From Candidatus Poribacteria bacterium (lineage in GTDB: Bacteria > Poribacteria > WGA-4E > WGA-3G), in assembly GCA_028820845.1 (NCBI GenBank), contig JAPPII010000026.1, forward strand, positions 25,321 through 89,320: DNA of 64,000 nt, written 5' to 3'. The position numbers and the translations under genes are program-made. Shown here one piece after another: positions 17,604 to 26,081 of the stretch. A model generated the notes under the pieces. The model did not search any database. It worked only from the letters and a program-made list of their open reading frames with translations, and was not told the DNA's origin. How positions within the stretch are numbered: the stretch's first letter is position 1; each line of letters starts with the position of its first letter.

Positions 17604-18683
17604 TTACTCAACCCGTGGTTGTCTGGCAGTTGGATTTCTTTGTAAACGAACTTTTGAGTCTGTCAGCGGGAGTTCAACACGCGCGCCATTGTGTAGATGT
17701 GATTCAATGATACCAAAAATCAGTTCAGTGCTGGCATACGCGCACCGAACACCGCCTCGGGTCGGTTCTCCAGTATCTAATGCGTGAACGAGGTCTTTAA
17801 TCAAATTTGCTGTGCTACTGGTCCGTTCAAATTCAGGAAAAGTTTCGGGAACCTGACAGTTCCGCCACCCGGGTACATCTTGTTGTTTGCGGAGATGCCA
17901 CTGCCAACCGTTGTTCCAGCAGGTAACCGTTCCTCTATCACAAATCGCTTCCCATTCACTACCCCGTGGCGTTAGTAGTGCGTGTGCCGTCACACCATTT
18001 TCAAACTGGATTGTTCCTCCACCGGACGGATCGGCTCGCAGCGCATTCCCATCAAAAACCGAATCGCCTTGTGGCAGATAGCCTGTGATCCAACTCGCAG
18101 GCGCGTCGCTATTCAAACGTAAAATTAAGTCAAAGTGATGGCTGGCTGAGTTGAAAAGTGTACCGTTTGAATAGATAATCAAGGTGCGTAGTTTACCAAT
18201 TTCGCCACTGTCAATAATCTCTTTCATCTTGTCAAAGCCTGTATGCCACCGGCGATTTGTACCGAGGTTAAAGGCGACATTGTTTTGTTCTACCGCAGAC
18301 ACCATTGCTGCTGCCTCGTCCATAGAAGCCGCCATCGCCTTTTCCGCATAAATGGCTTTCACACCGTGTTCTGCTGCGTAAACAACAATTTCTGCGCGAT
18401 GCTCTGGTTGTGTGGCAACGCTGACGATATCGGGCTGTTCTTTTTCCAGCATCTCACGATAATCGGTATACTGATTCGCTTTTGGGACATTGTATCGGTT
18501 TCCGAAATGTTCCATGACTTCGGGGCGCAGATCGGCACATGCGACAAGGTCGGTTCGTTCTTCGGCAAAAAAGCCTGCAGCGTGGGAATACGGCAACTTA
18601 ATCGCTTCGTAATCGGGGACTTCGTTGTCAATAAATGCCCCCATCCGGCTACAACCAATAACAGCGGCACGATACGTTTTCAT
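17604..18683 (-). CDS. Gfo/Idh/MocA-family oxidoreductase
   Basis: A 359-residue NAD(P)-dependent oxidoreductase. The Rossmann motif is AVIGCSRMGAF and the catalytic EKP-like motif reads YAEKAMAAS, with proline replaced by alanine. NRRWHTGF and SASHHFDLILRL belong to the C-terminal catalytic domain. Family substrates are sugars, inositols and glycans. The ATG at 18683 has an AAGGAG site seven bases upstream; longer in-frame starts add a segment without family similarity. Confidence 0.87.
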   Translation of the reverse strand: MKTYRAAVIGCSRMGAFIDNEVPDYEAIKLPYSHAAGFFAEERTDLVACADLRPEVMEHFGNRYNVPKANQYTDYREMLEKEQPDIVSVATQPEHRAEIVVYAAEHGVKAIYAEKAMAASMDEAAAMVSAVEQNNVAFNLGTNRRWHTGFDKMKEIIDSGEIGKLRTLIIYSNGTLFNSASHHFDLILRLNSDAPASWITGYLPQGDSVFDGNALRADPSGGGTIQFENGVTAHALLTPRGSEWEAICDRGTVTCWNNGWQWHLRKQQDVPGWRNCQVPETFPEFERTSSTANLIKDLVHALDTGEPTRGGVRCAYASTELIFGIIESHLHNGARVELPLTDSKVRLQRNPTARQPRVE

Positions 18684-18881
18684 GGATATTCTCCTTATCC
18701 TGAATAAAATGATTCGATGGATCCTTCTACCGCATTCGATCAATTGCTCATTTAGTAAGAGAATAACCAATTTCGTGAAACACGTCAAGAAAAAAGAACT
18801 TTGGATTGTTCACGTGATGCCTCCTAAAGTGCATCCAAAATTGTATGTAGGTGAAGGATTATCACGTTTTATCATATCTTA

Positions 18882-20120
18882 ATGCCTTTATTGAGGGAAC
18901 TGCAACCTATGGCAATGTCCGTTTACGCAGGTACAACTTTAAGTGAAGCACAAAAGATTATCACGGGCGATTACGCGGCTTTTGATTGGCGGGAGTGTGT
19001 TACCTATCGCCGGGTTTATATTGGTATGAACCCAGCGATTCGGGATGCTGAGAATGCACTCGACAACGACACGGATAAACCCGTCGTTGTTGCTTTGCTG
19101 CTCAAATCAGAGAAGATGCTTGTCAAAGATCGGGTCAGGCGTCTCAGCGCGATCAAAGGCGCACGCATTATACCGGACGAAGAGCTTCTCAAACGGACGG
19201 GTTACCTCTTCGATAATGAAAAGTTGGTTGGACTTCCCGAAGGTATTGTGACGCGAGCAAGCAACGGTGTTTACATTGTGCAGTGCGATACAGATCAATA
19301 TCAATGTTCGCTGCGCGGAAAACGGGATGCATTTAGCACAAATCAACAGGTTTATGTTGGGGACCGCGTCAAAATTCAGGTGATTGATGAAACCCATGGT
19401 ACGATTGCAGCCGTCATGCGGCGCAAAAGCGAATATAAACGCAAAGGAACACAATCTAAAGGGGTTATTCGCATTCCAAATCTCGATGGATTGGTTATTG
19501 TTTCTTCTGTAAAAGAACCTCCAATCTGGCAGCGAATGCTGGACAAATTCCTTGTTATTGCCGAAGCGTCGGGGATTGAGCCACTTATCTGTTTCAATAA
19601 AATTGATATGCTTAAAGACCGAGCGGAAGTGGATTCGATAACCGCAGTCTACGAGAGAATCGGGTATCGAACAATCCTTACAAGTGCAACGACTGGCGCG
19701 GGAATAGAGGATTTGAAAGCGTGGATGAAAGGAAAGATTTCGGCACTCACTGGATTATCGGGGGTCGGGAAATCTTCGCTTTTGAATGCTATTCAACCCG
19801 GTTTGAAATTGAAGACGAACGCGGTGAACCCGAGACGAGGCGGAAGACACACGACCGTTTCAACCCAACTTTACAATTTGGATTTCGGCGGTTTTATCGC
19901 CGATACACCGGGGCTTCGCGAGTTGCACTTTTGGGACATCGAATCTCGTTTAATGGACCGCTATTTCCCAGAAATAAATTCACTCCGAGAACGTTGCGTC
20001 AAAGGTGCCTGCACGCATGTTCATGAGGAAGGTTGTGCGGTGCAGGCTGCCCTGAAAACAGGAGACATCTCAGAGTTTCGGTATCAGAGTTACTGTGAAT
20101 TTCAAGAGTATAAGAGATGA
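18882..20120 (+). CDS. rsgA: Ribosome small-subunit GTPase RsgA with extra N-terminal region
   Basis: A 412-residue circularly permuted GTPase. OB-fold about 121-185; G4 NKID (239-242); G1 GLSGVGKS (291-298); G2 RHTT (323-326); G3 DTPG (341-344); C-terminal zinc site C372, C377, H379, C385. RsgA matures the 30S subunit. Typical RsgA is 290-350 residues and starts at the OB fold. Here about 120 residues precede it, and KPVVVALLL through ELLKRTGYLFD resembles the second half of YbaK/ProX-like aminoacyl-tRNA editing domains (LASxEEvxxxTG pattern). That resemblance is by eye and tentative. The start could be ATG 18882 or ATG 18909; both have weak sites. The stop overlaps the next gene as ATGA. 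Confidence 0.9.
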   Translation: MPLLRELQPMAMSVYAGTTLSEAQKIITGDYAAFDWRECVTYRRVYIGMNPAIRDAENALDNDTDKPVVVALLLKSEKMLVKDRVRRLSAIKGARIIPDEELLKRTGYLFDNEKLVGLPEGIVTRASNGVYIVQCDTDQYQCSLRGKRDAFSTNQQVYVGDRVKIQVIDETHGTIAAVMRRKSEYKRKGTQSKGVIRIPNLDGLVIVSSVKEPPIWQRMLDKFLVIAEASGIEPLICFNKIDMLKDRAEVDSITAVYERIGYRTILTSATTGAGIEDLKAWMKGKISALTGLSGVGKSSLLNAIQPGLKLKTNAVNPRRGGRHTTVSTQLYNLDFGGFIADTPGLRELHFWDIESRLMDRYFPEINSLRERCVKGACTHVHEEGCAVQAALKTGDISEFRYQSYCEFQEYKR

Positions 20121-20833
20121 GTATTCATCAAACCGATATTGAACTCATGAAAATGCAAGTTGAAGTGCTATTCACGCAGGACGAGAATGGGTGTCTTCAA
20201 CATATCAACGAACCTACCGGTGCTGCAGAACCAGCACCTCGTTTCTTCTTTGGATACACCAACGAAGGTTCAATATGTAAGTTCCGGCACAATCTTCCCG
20301 ACCACGTAGTTACACAACTCAAAGAAGTTGCCGCTGCTGAACCGCTGCCCATGAATCCGCAGAAGATTCCAAAGAACCGTAGGCAATTCGAGGATATTCT
20401 TCAAAGTCACGCACCGATTGAACGGGTCTGGGTTGGGCCCGCCTATCGCTTTCCTGAACACATTGCCCCACCGACAAATGTTATCCACTTATTATCAAGT
20501 AAAGATGCAAGACTTCTAAAGGGAGATTTAGCCGACATAAGGCCGGAATTAAATAGTCCGCACCCGTGTTTAGCAATCATAGAGGATTCGCAGGTAGTGT
20601 CAATTTGCCGAAGTGTCCGTGCCTCGGCACGCGCCCATGAAGCAGGCGTTGAGACTCTGGCTGGTTATCGGCGGCGTGGGCATGCAACATCGGTTGTCGC
20701 AGCGTGGGCTTTGGCTGTTCGTACCTTAAACCTTATTCCGCTCTACAGCACTTCGTGGGCCAATATCGCTTCTCAAGGTGTAGCACGGCGATTGGGCTTG
20801 GTGCAGTATGGTGTGGATTATCACGTGACATGA
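20117..20833 (+). CDS. GNAT-family acetyltransferase
   Basis: A 238-residue protein whose C-terminal half is GNAT-like: ETLAGYRRRGHATSVVAAW is motif A, and YSTSWANIASQGVARRLGL is the closing helix typical of the GNAT_acetyltran (PF12746-like) group. The N-terminal half has no recognised motif beyond what that family carries. It starts within the rsgA stop (ATGA), so it is translationally coupled to the GTPase. No functional link to ribosome maturation is known. Confidence 0.8.
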   Translation: MSIHQTDIELMKMQVEVLFTQDENGCLQHINEPTGAAEPAPRFFFGYTNEGSICKFRHNLPDHVVTQLKEVAAAEPLPMNPQKIPKNRRQFEDILQSHAPIERVWVGPAYRFPEHIAPPTNVIHLLSSKDARLLKGDLADIRPELNSPHPCLAIIEDSQVVSICRSVRASARAHEAGVETLAGYRRRGHATSVVAAWALAVRTLNLIPLYSTSWANIASQGVARRLGLVQYGVDYHVT

Positions 20834-20861
20834 TGTATGGAAACGTCCTACAACTGTGAAC

Positions 20862-20890
20862 TTGACATCTACCGCACATTATGGTAGACT
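20862..20890 (+). promoter_or_regulatory. Sigma-70-type promoter for the CehA/McbA gene
   Basis: TTGACA (20862-20867), 17-bp spacer and TAGACT (20885-20890), placed 46 bp before the start codon with an AGGAGG ribosome-binding site between. Confidence 0.65.
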
Positions 20891-20936
20891 ACGGCATTCG
20901 TAATAGAAACCAATCAACGATTAGGAGGAACACACT

Positions 20937-23273
20937 ATGCAACGAATGACAAATCGATATAGCACTCCGCTAAGAAAAGGATCCAACAGACATTTTCATT
21001 TCCTATGTATCGGCTGCCTATTGCTCATCACTTTCACTTCAGTCGGGTTCACTGCTGAACTGGACCTCGTCCGTGAAGTAGAATTTCAACCGCTCGTGTC
21101 AGCAACCCAACGGCTCATTGAAGCACTCGATTATCTCGGTTCACCCCTATCTGAAGGCGACCTCTCAGCAATCGAGGAAGCCTTGGTCTCCGAGGATCAC
21201 CAACAAGCAATTGCTGACATTCAGAAGGTGCTTGACCTATATTGTCTGGTCGGTGTCAACATCAATCCTGAGAGCCGTGTGAAGGTTAAGGAAGGTCCGG
21301 TAAATAAGGAGCTGATGCAGCAGGGGTGGCGGACTTTTTTGGTGAAAGTTCACAACGAGGCTGGCGTGACGGCACCCTTAGCCGCAGAAAGCGCGAATGC
21401 CGCACCCCTTTATAAACGTTCTACCGGCAGTCCTGATCCGGAGACAACCGTGCCGAAAAGCGATATTCCACATCGTTTTTTGGATATTGAAGTCTATACC
21501 AATCCACCTTTGAAAGCGAGTCTTTCGGGATTAGAACTGGAGTATCGTATCGTTCAACTCTACAGTCGCGATGCGGGAAAGCGAGAAGCGACCCTTAGTT
21601 TCAACGTTGGTCAAGGGACACAGGACCTCGGCTTCCGAAGCGAAGTACCTATCCTATTCGACTGTGTAACAGCGGTGGCGGTAACCTTGGAAGTGTTGGA
21701 CTTCGACGGGAAACCAACAACAGCGGGTTTTATCATTCGCGACGCATTAAATCGGGTGTATCCGTCACGTGGACGCAGACTTGCACCCGATTTCTTCTTT
21801 CACAATCAAATTTATCGGCACAGTGGTGAATCTGTTCTCCTACCACCCGGTAACTATACCGTTGAATACACACGCGGACCCGAATATAAGATAAAGACCC
21901 AAACCATTACCGTTCCGAATGCCGAGACGCATCAAGAAACCTTTCATCTGGAAAGATGGATCCATATAGCAGCAGAGGGTTGGCGTTCCGGCGACCATCA
22001 CGTACACGCCGCTGGGTGTTCACACTATGAAAGTCCGACGGAGGGGGTTACGCCTGAGGACATGATGCGCCATATTCTCGGTGAAGACCTTAATGTAGGG
22101 TGTGTACTCTCTTGGGGACCGTGCTGGTATTACCAAAAGCAGTTTTTTGATGGCAAGGTTCACGAACTCTCGACCGACGACTATGTGATGCGCTACGATG
22201 TGGAGGTTTCAGGATTCCCGTCCTCGCACGCCGGACATCTCTCCATACTCCGACTCACTGAGGACGACTACAACGGTGTTGAACGCATAGAGGAGTGGCC
22301 GAGTTGGGATCTGCCTGTCCTCCAGTGGGCAAAGGAACAGGGCGCGGTGACAGGCTTCAGTCACAGTGGTTGGGGCTTAAAAGTGGATGGAGACGAACTC
22401 CCTAATTACAACATGCCGCCTTTTGATGGTATCGGTGCGAACGAGTACATCGTGGATGTCGTTCATGATGCTGTCGATTTCATCTCTACGGTAGACACAC
22501 CGGCTATTTGGGAACTGAGTATCTGGTATCACACTCTCAATTGTGGTTTCCGCACGAGAATCAGCGGCGAGACGGATTTTCCTTGCATTTACGGTGAACG
22601 CGTTGGGTTGGGTCGTATCTATGTAAAAATGCCCCCCGGTCCTCTTAATTTCGATGCATGGGTAGACGGATTGAAGGATGGTCGCTCCTACGTCGGGGAT
22701 GGCAAAAGTCATCTGTTGAACTTCACTGTTGGCGGTGTACCCGTGGGAGAAAAATCGCCAACCGGAGAGATTAGCCAGTTGGATTTGGAAGAGCCCGGCA
22801 CGGTAACTGTCACTGCACGTATTGCTGCACGCCTTAACGAGACACCGAATCTTGAGATAAAGAATCGTCCATTGGAACAGCAACCCTATTGGGACGTGGA
22901 ACGCGCTCGCATTGCGGAAAGCCAGAAGGTGCCTGTTGAACTCATCGTCAACGGGCAATCGGTTGAGACGCAAGAAGTCGTGGCTAATGGTGAAGTCGTT
23001 CCCGTTCAATTTGAGGCATCCATTGACAGGTCGAGTTGGGTTGCACTACGCATCTTCCCGTCGTCTCATACGAATCCGGTTTTTGTTATTGTGGACGGCA
23101 AACCAATCCGTGCAAGTCGCAGGAGTGCACAGTGGTGCTTGGAGGCTGTAGAAGTCTGCTGGAACGCAAAGGTTGACCGTATTCGAGAGGAGGAACGCGA
23201 TGCCGCCCGCGAGGCGTATAACGTAGCATCGCAGACCTATCAGAAGATTCTTGGAGAATCCGATGTGGATTGA
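20937..23273 (+). CDS. CehA/McbA-family PHP-like metallohydrolase, secreted
   Basis: A 778-residue exported protein. Residues about 22-40 form a signal-peptide hydrophobic core ending near TAELD. A middle beta-rich domain (about 180-340) precedes the metallohydrolase, which starts at GDHHVH (352-357) followed by HAAGCSHYE. Later metal-binding candidates include GFSHSGWG and SGETDFPC. This order defines the CehA/McbA group, named for carbaryl and other ester/amide hydrolases, although most members are uncharacterised. A strong promoter and AGGAGG site precede the ATG. The two following PhyH genes lie 24 and 56 bp apart, so the three probably form an operon. Confidence 0.87.
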   Translation: MQRMTNRYSTPLRKGSNRHFHFLCIGCLLLITFTSVGFTAELDLVREVEFQPLVSATQRLIEALDYLGSPLSEGDLSAIEEALVSEDHQQAIADIQKVLDLYCLVGVNINPESRVKVKEGPVNKELMQQGWRTFLVKVHNEAGVTAPLAAESANAAPLYKRSTGSPDPETTVPKSDIPHRFLDIEVYTNPPLKASLSGLELEYRIVQLYSRDAGKREATLSFNVGQGTQDLGFRSEVPILFDCVTAVAVTLEVLDFDGKPTTAGFIIRDALNRVYPSRGRRLAPDFFFHNQIYRHSGESVLLPPGNYTVEYTRGPEYKIKTQTITVPNAETHQETFHLERWIHIAAEGWRSGDHHVHAAGCSHYESPTEGVTPEDMMRHILGEDLNVGCVLSWGPCWYYQKQFFDGKVHELSTDDYVMRYDVEVSGFPSSHAGHLSILRLTEDDYNGVERIEEWPSWDLPVLQWAKEQGAVTGFSHSGWGLKVDGDELPNYNMPPFDGIGANEYIVDVVHDAVDFISTVDTPAIWELSIWYHTLNCGFRTRISGETDFPCIYGERVGLGRIYVKMPPGPLNFDAWVDGLKDGRSYVGDGKSHLLNFTVGGVPVGEKSPTGEISQLDLEEPGTVTVTARIAARLNETPNLEIKNRPLEQQPYWDVERARIAESQKVPVELIVNGQSVETQEVVANGEVVPVQFEASIDRSSWVALRIFPSSHTNPVFVIVDGKPIRASRRSAQWCLEAVEVCWNAKVDRIREEERDAAREAYNVASQTYQKILGESDVD

Positions 23274-23297
23274 AATAAACTTTTAAGGAGCTGTGTT

Positions 23298-24065
23298 ATG
23301 AAACTTACACCACAAGAGGTCGAACAATTCAGACAGGTAGGCTATCTCAACATAGAAAAACGACTCATTGATGACAAACACCTTGCCGTGCTACGTGAAC
23401 ATTACGACGCACTCTTTGCACAGAAACGCCACACAATCGGTGAGGGGTTGCGTAACCTCGCAGTCGTCGGGGACTCGGAAAGCGATGAAGACGCTGATCG
23501 TGACGAAGAAATGTTACAGATCATGGAGATGTGGCGTTTGGATGAGGAATATCGGAAACTGCTCTACCACGAACCGTTGTTAGACATCGCCGAGAGTTTG
23601 ATCGGTCCCGATATCCAGTTATTCCACGATCAGGCTCTCTACAAACCCGCCTATCACGGGGGTGAAGTCTATTGGCATCAGGACAATGCGTATTGGCAAT
23701 GCGACCCGCCGAATCTTGTGAGCATCTGGATAGCACTCGACGATGCCGACGAAGAGAACGGTTGTATGAACGTTATCCCCGGCAGTTACTTGGAAGGATT
23801 AGCGGCACACGGACGCGCACAGTCAGAGAAAGGTAAGTTGCCAGCGTTGTTGGAGGTGAATGCTGATGTGAATCGTGCTATACCCGTGCCAGTTAAAGCT
23901 GGATGTGGGATGGTGCATCACTGCATGACACTCCACCAGACGGATCCGAACCGCTCATCCCGAGACCGCCGAGCGATGGTCCTTCATTACATGCAATCGG
24001 GTACGCGGAATCGCGATGGCGAAGTGATGAAAGACAACCCACTGCTACGCGGTAAGTTGGCGTAG
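23298..24065 (+). CDS. Phytanoyl-CoA dioxygenase (PhyH) family protein
   Basis: A 255-residue Fe(II)/2-oxoglutarate oxygenase. The iron ligands are H127-x-D129 in YWHQDNAYW and probably H213 in MTLHQTDPN, with R224/R225 as the 2-oxoglutarate anchor. MNVIPGSY is the usual turn. AAGGAG precedes the ATG at the expected distance. It follows the CehA/McbA gene by 24 bp and precedes another PhyH gene by 56 bp. Substrate unknown. Confidence 0.92.
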   Translation: MKLTPQEVEQFRQVGYLNIEKRLIDDKHLAVLREHYDALFAQKRHTIGEGLRNLAVVGDSESDEDADRDEEMLQIMEMWRLDEEYRKLLYHEPLLDIAESLIGPDIQLFHDQALYKPAYHGGEVYWHQDNAYWQCDPPNLVSIWIALDDADEENGCMNVIPGSYLEGLAAHGRAQSEKGKLPALLEVNADVNRAIPVPVKAGCGMVHHCMTLHQTDPNRSSRDRRAMVLHYMQSGTRNRDGEVMKDNPLLRGKLA

Positions 24066-24121
24066 CGCATCTTGATACAATACCTTTCGCGGTCTATCAC
24101 TATTCTTGTAGGAGCCAGACA

Positions 24122-24877
24122 ATGCGAATTCAGCTGACGGATGAAGAGCAAGCAGACGGAAAAATGTGTGCTGCGAATCTCGATTTGGCGGTTCGGTTAC
24201 TCCGAGAGGTCGGTGCTGTTATCCTTGAGAACGCTGTGCCGCTTGCGCTTGTCAGGGAGGCACAGACCGCCTATTTCGAGATTGTTCGACAGGGAAAGGA
24301 ACGGAAAGCGCGGCATGTCGTCAAGATGCCGTTTCTCCATCACCAATTTATCACCAATCCGTTCTCGCTTCAAGTGATTGAGGCTGCTATGGGCAAGAAG
24401 ATCGCACTATTCCGTTGCGGAATTCATAATATACCGCCAGATGTAGATGGCAAGCAAGTGGAAAAAGCACCGCATCGTGACGGCAATCACCTGTTTCCTG
24501 AATTGCCGTGTGTGCTACCGGTTACGGGTATTTATGTTGATATTCCGTTAGTTGATTTCTTAGAGGAGAATGGTGCTACAAAAATCTGGCCCGGCTCGCA
24601 TCTGATTATGGATTCTCCACCTGAGGATGTTCGGTATCTCGGTGAACGGAGTAAGCACTTACCCGCGCTACAAGCGGTCATGCCTATAGGTTCTCTCATC
24701 CTTCGTGATATGCGATTGTGGCATGTCGGCATGCCGAATAAGACCGGCACCCACCGACCCATGCTGGACATCGGCTATGGACGTGTCCTGCCCCATACCG
24801 GTGAACGCCTTCGGGTGCCTCAAGAGATTAAGCAGCACTGGTCCCAAGCAGCCAAGAAACTTCTCAGAACTGGCTAA
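24122..24877 (+). CDS. Phytanoyl-CoA dioxygenase-like protein
   Basis: A 251-residue PhyH-fold protein, divergent from the neighbour. The triad is H118-x-D120 (APHRDGNHLF) and H201 (LWHVGMPN), with R212 in THRPML. KIWPGSHL marks the family turn. GTAGGAG lies nine bases upstream of the ATG. It is the last gene before a 1.2-kb repeat-rich gap. Pairing of two different PhyH enzymes behind a metallohydrolase suggests successive steps on one compound, but this is inference. Confidence 0.88.
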   Translation: MRIQLTDEEQADGKMCAANLDLAVRLLREVGAVILENAVPLALVREAQTAYFEIVRQGKERKARHVVKMPFLHHQFITNPFSLQVIEAAMGKKIALFRCGIHNIPPDVDGKQVEKAPHRDGNHLFPELPCVLPVTGIYVDIPLVDFLEENGATKIWPGSHLIMDSPPEDVRYLGERSKHLPALQAVMPIGSLILRDMRLWHVGMPNKTGTHRPMLDIGYGRVLPHTGERLRVPQEIKQHWSQAAKKLLRTG

Positions 24878-25048
24878 ACCTTCCTCATAGCCGAATTCCT
24901 AATTTTACCCCTTACTACCTTTCTGTCTTAGACAATCCCTTTCGGCGCGACGTACGAATTCTAACCTGAAGCACGCTCTATCCTCTATAAGATCCACTCC
25001 TTGATAAATAGGAACCCTTCTGCGCGCCTTAATAGGGGCATTTATGGT

Positions 25049-25070
25049 GGCGAGGTTTCCGAACCTCGCC
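25049..25070. repeat. Inverted repeat, 9-bp GC-rich arms
   Basis: GGCGAGGTT - TCCG - AACCTCGCC is a perfect hairpin with a four-base loop. No coding context. It resembles the REP-like hairpins at 25997 and 52280 in size and layout. Confidence 0.8.
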
Positions 25071-25074
25071 AGAT

Positions 25075-25102
25075 GCACAAACTAACAGTTTATGCTACAA
25101 GG
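25075..25102. repeat. Dispersed hairpin repeat, partner of 48953-49002
   Basis: GCACAAACT - AAC - AGTTTATGC followed by TACAAGG. The arms pair with one mismatch. The core CAAACTAACAGTTT and the GCTAC tail match the reverse complement of the repeat at 48953-48975, so this is one dispersed family present in both orientations. Confidence 0.75.
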
Positions 25103-25133
25103 TAGAGGTTATGAGATTGGTGTGATTTTTTTT

Positions 25134-25164
25134 CTACAGTCCCGTCGCGGCGACATTTCTGTAG
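25134..25164. repeat. Nested inverted repeat
   Basis: An outer CTACAG/CTGTAG pair encloses a perfect inner GTCGC-G-GCGAC hairpin (25144-25154). Confidence 0.65.
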
Positions 25165-25183
25165 CCATAGGGAATCAACGGTA

Positions 25184-25203
25184 TTCATGCCTTATGGCAT
25201 GAA
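25184..25203. repeat. Inverted repeat, 8-bp arms
   Basis: TTCATGCC - TTAT - GGCATGAA, a perfect hairpin with a four-base loop within the repeat island. Confidence 0.7.
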
Positions 25204-25244
25204 CCGGGGTTCAGCGGCGTTGGGATTCATAGTTTTCATAGTTT

Positions 25245-25451
25245 TCATAGTAACGTTTTGAAAATTGTGCTTTTAAAACCCGCATAAAGTCAGGTGTGGC
25301 GTGGGTTTGTCGGCTGTCTATGAAAGGGGCGTTTTTTTTCTGTTACTATGAATCTGAATTTTTCATCTCTCGGAATTACCTTTGTAACACCAATGGTGGC
25401 GTGGGTTTAGGCGGGTTTCTCCTTTTAAGGATTTTTGGGGGTTACTATGAA
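25245..25451. repeat. Degenerate ~100-bp direct repeat with an inverted copy
   Basis: GTGGCGTGGGTTT occurs at 25296 and 25396, and GTTACTATGAA at 25342 and 25441. The two blocks are therefore repeated about 99-100 bp apart with diverged filler. TCATAGTAAC at 25245-25254 is an inverted copy of the second motif about 97 bp further upstream. Just before it is a 9-bp tandem repeat AGTTTTCAT (25231-25248). Confidence 0.65.
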
Positions 25452-25553
25452 AGTGGTGTGTCTCTGTTTTGATGTTGAATCAGCCTATTCTTGGTGAAAA
25501 CAGGCGTGAATATAGTATTAACTTAACGATATATTTCTTCGTAATTCCCCTTA

Positions 25554-25579
25554 AAAATGTTACACTGGTGTAACATTTT
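25554..25579. repeat. Palindrome with 12-bp arms around TGTTACAC/GTGTAACA
   Basis: AAAATGTTACAC - TG - GTGTAACATTTT is a perfect inverted repeat with a two-base centre. It is operator-like in form but lies about 500 bp from the nearest start codon. TGTAACATTTT also recurs at 25671 (same strand) and near 51983-51994 (minus strand). Confidence 0.7.
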
Positions 25580-25996
25580 GTGTGTGGTGTGTAACGTTAG
25601 AGAACATAGTGGCCATAGGGGTTCGTTGGTGTTTAATTTTTCTGTTGTAAAAAAATAATTTGGCGAAAAGTGTAACATTTTTGAGTTAGCGGTCAGCGGT
25701 TAGCAGCCAGTAAGAAACTTATATAACCGCTGAAAATGTTGTGTCGGTTTTCGTGCCGGCGTTTTGTAGACTGATACAATATTCCCTCTTTGGAAAGGAT
25801 TATGATATATTATACTGTTTTTATTAACGGATATCAAGTTAAAAATGGTATTTGACTGTTCAATAAACGAATTTCTGATGAATTTCTCCGCGTATGTGTT
25901 AAACTATTTGGAAGATAATTGAGGGTGATACATAAAAATGCTAACAAACTATGGTAGATTTTAGAATTACTTTTACATTGGGACGGGTGAGGTTAC

Positions 25997-26017
25997 GGGC
26001 ACCCACAAGGGGTGCCC
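25997..26017. repeat. REP-like inverted repeat, 8-bp GC-rich arms
   Basis: GGGCACCC - ACAAG - GGGTGCCC, followed by CCTACAAG. Palindromes of this type are widespread REP-like elements in bacterial intergenic DNA. It ends 65 bp before the ankyrin gene. Confidence 0.75.
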
Positions 26018-26081
26018 CTACAAGATGTAAACTTATTTTCATAATTCACCATAAGTAGGTCTATCATCACAAGGAAATAAA

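Larger units (their letters stand above)
24878..26081. other. Gene-free repeat island
   Basis: 1.2 kb without a credible gene in any frame. It is rich in short inverted repeats and direct repeats, several listed separately, and grows AT-rich toward the right. Repeat types include GC-rich hairpins, a nested palindrome, a 12-bp-arm palindrome around TGTAACA and a ~100-bp degenerate direct repeat. It has the look of a landing site for small mobile repeats. No tRNA or integrase was seen. Confidence 0.7.

Noticed and set aside
25570..25592. Further ECF promoters at TGTAACATTTT in the repeat island
   Set aside because: No GTGTCT-like -10 element lies 16-17 bp downstream and no gene starts nearby.
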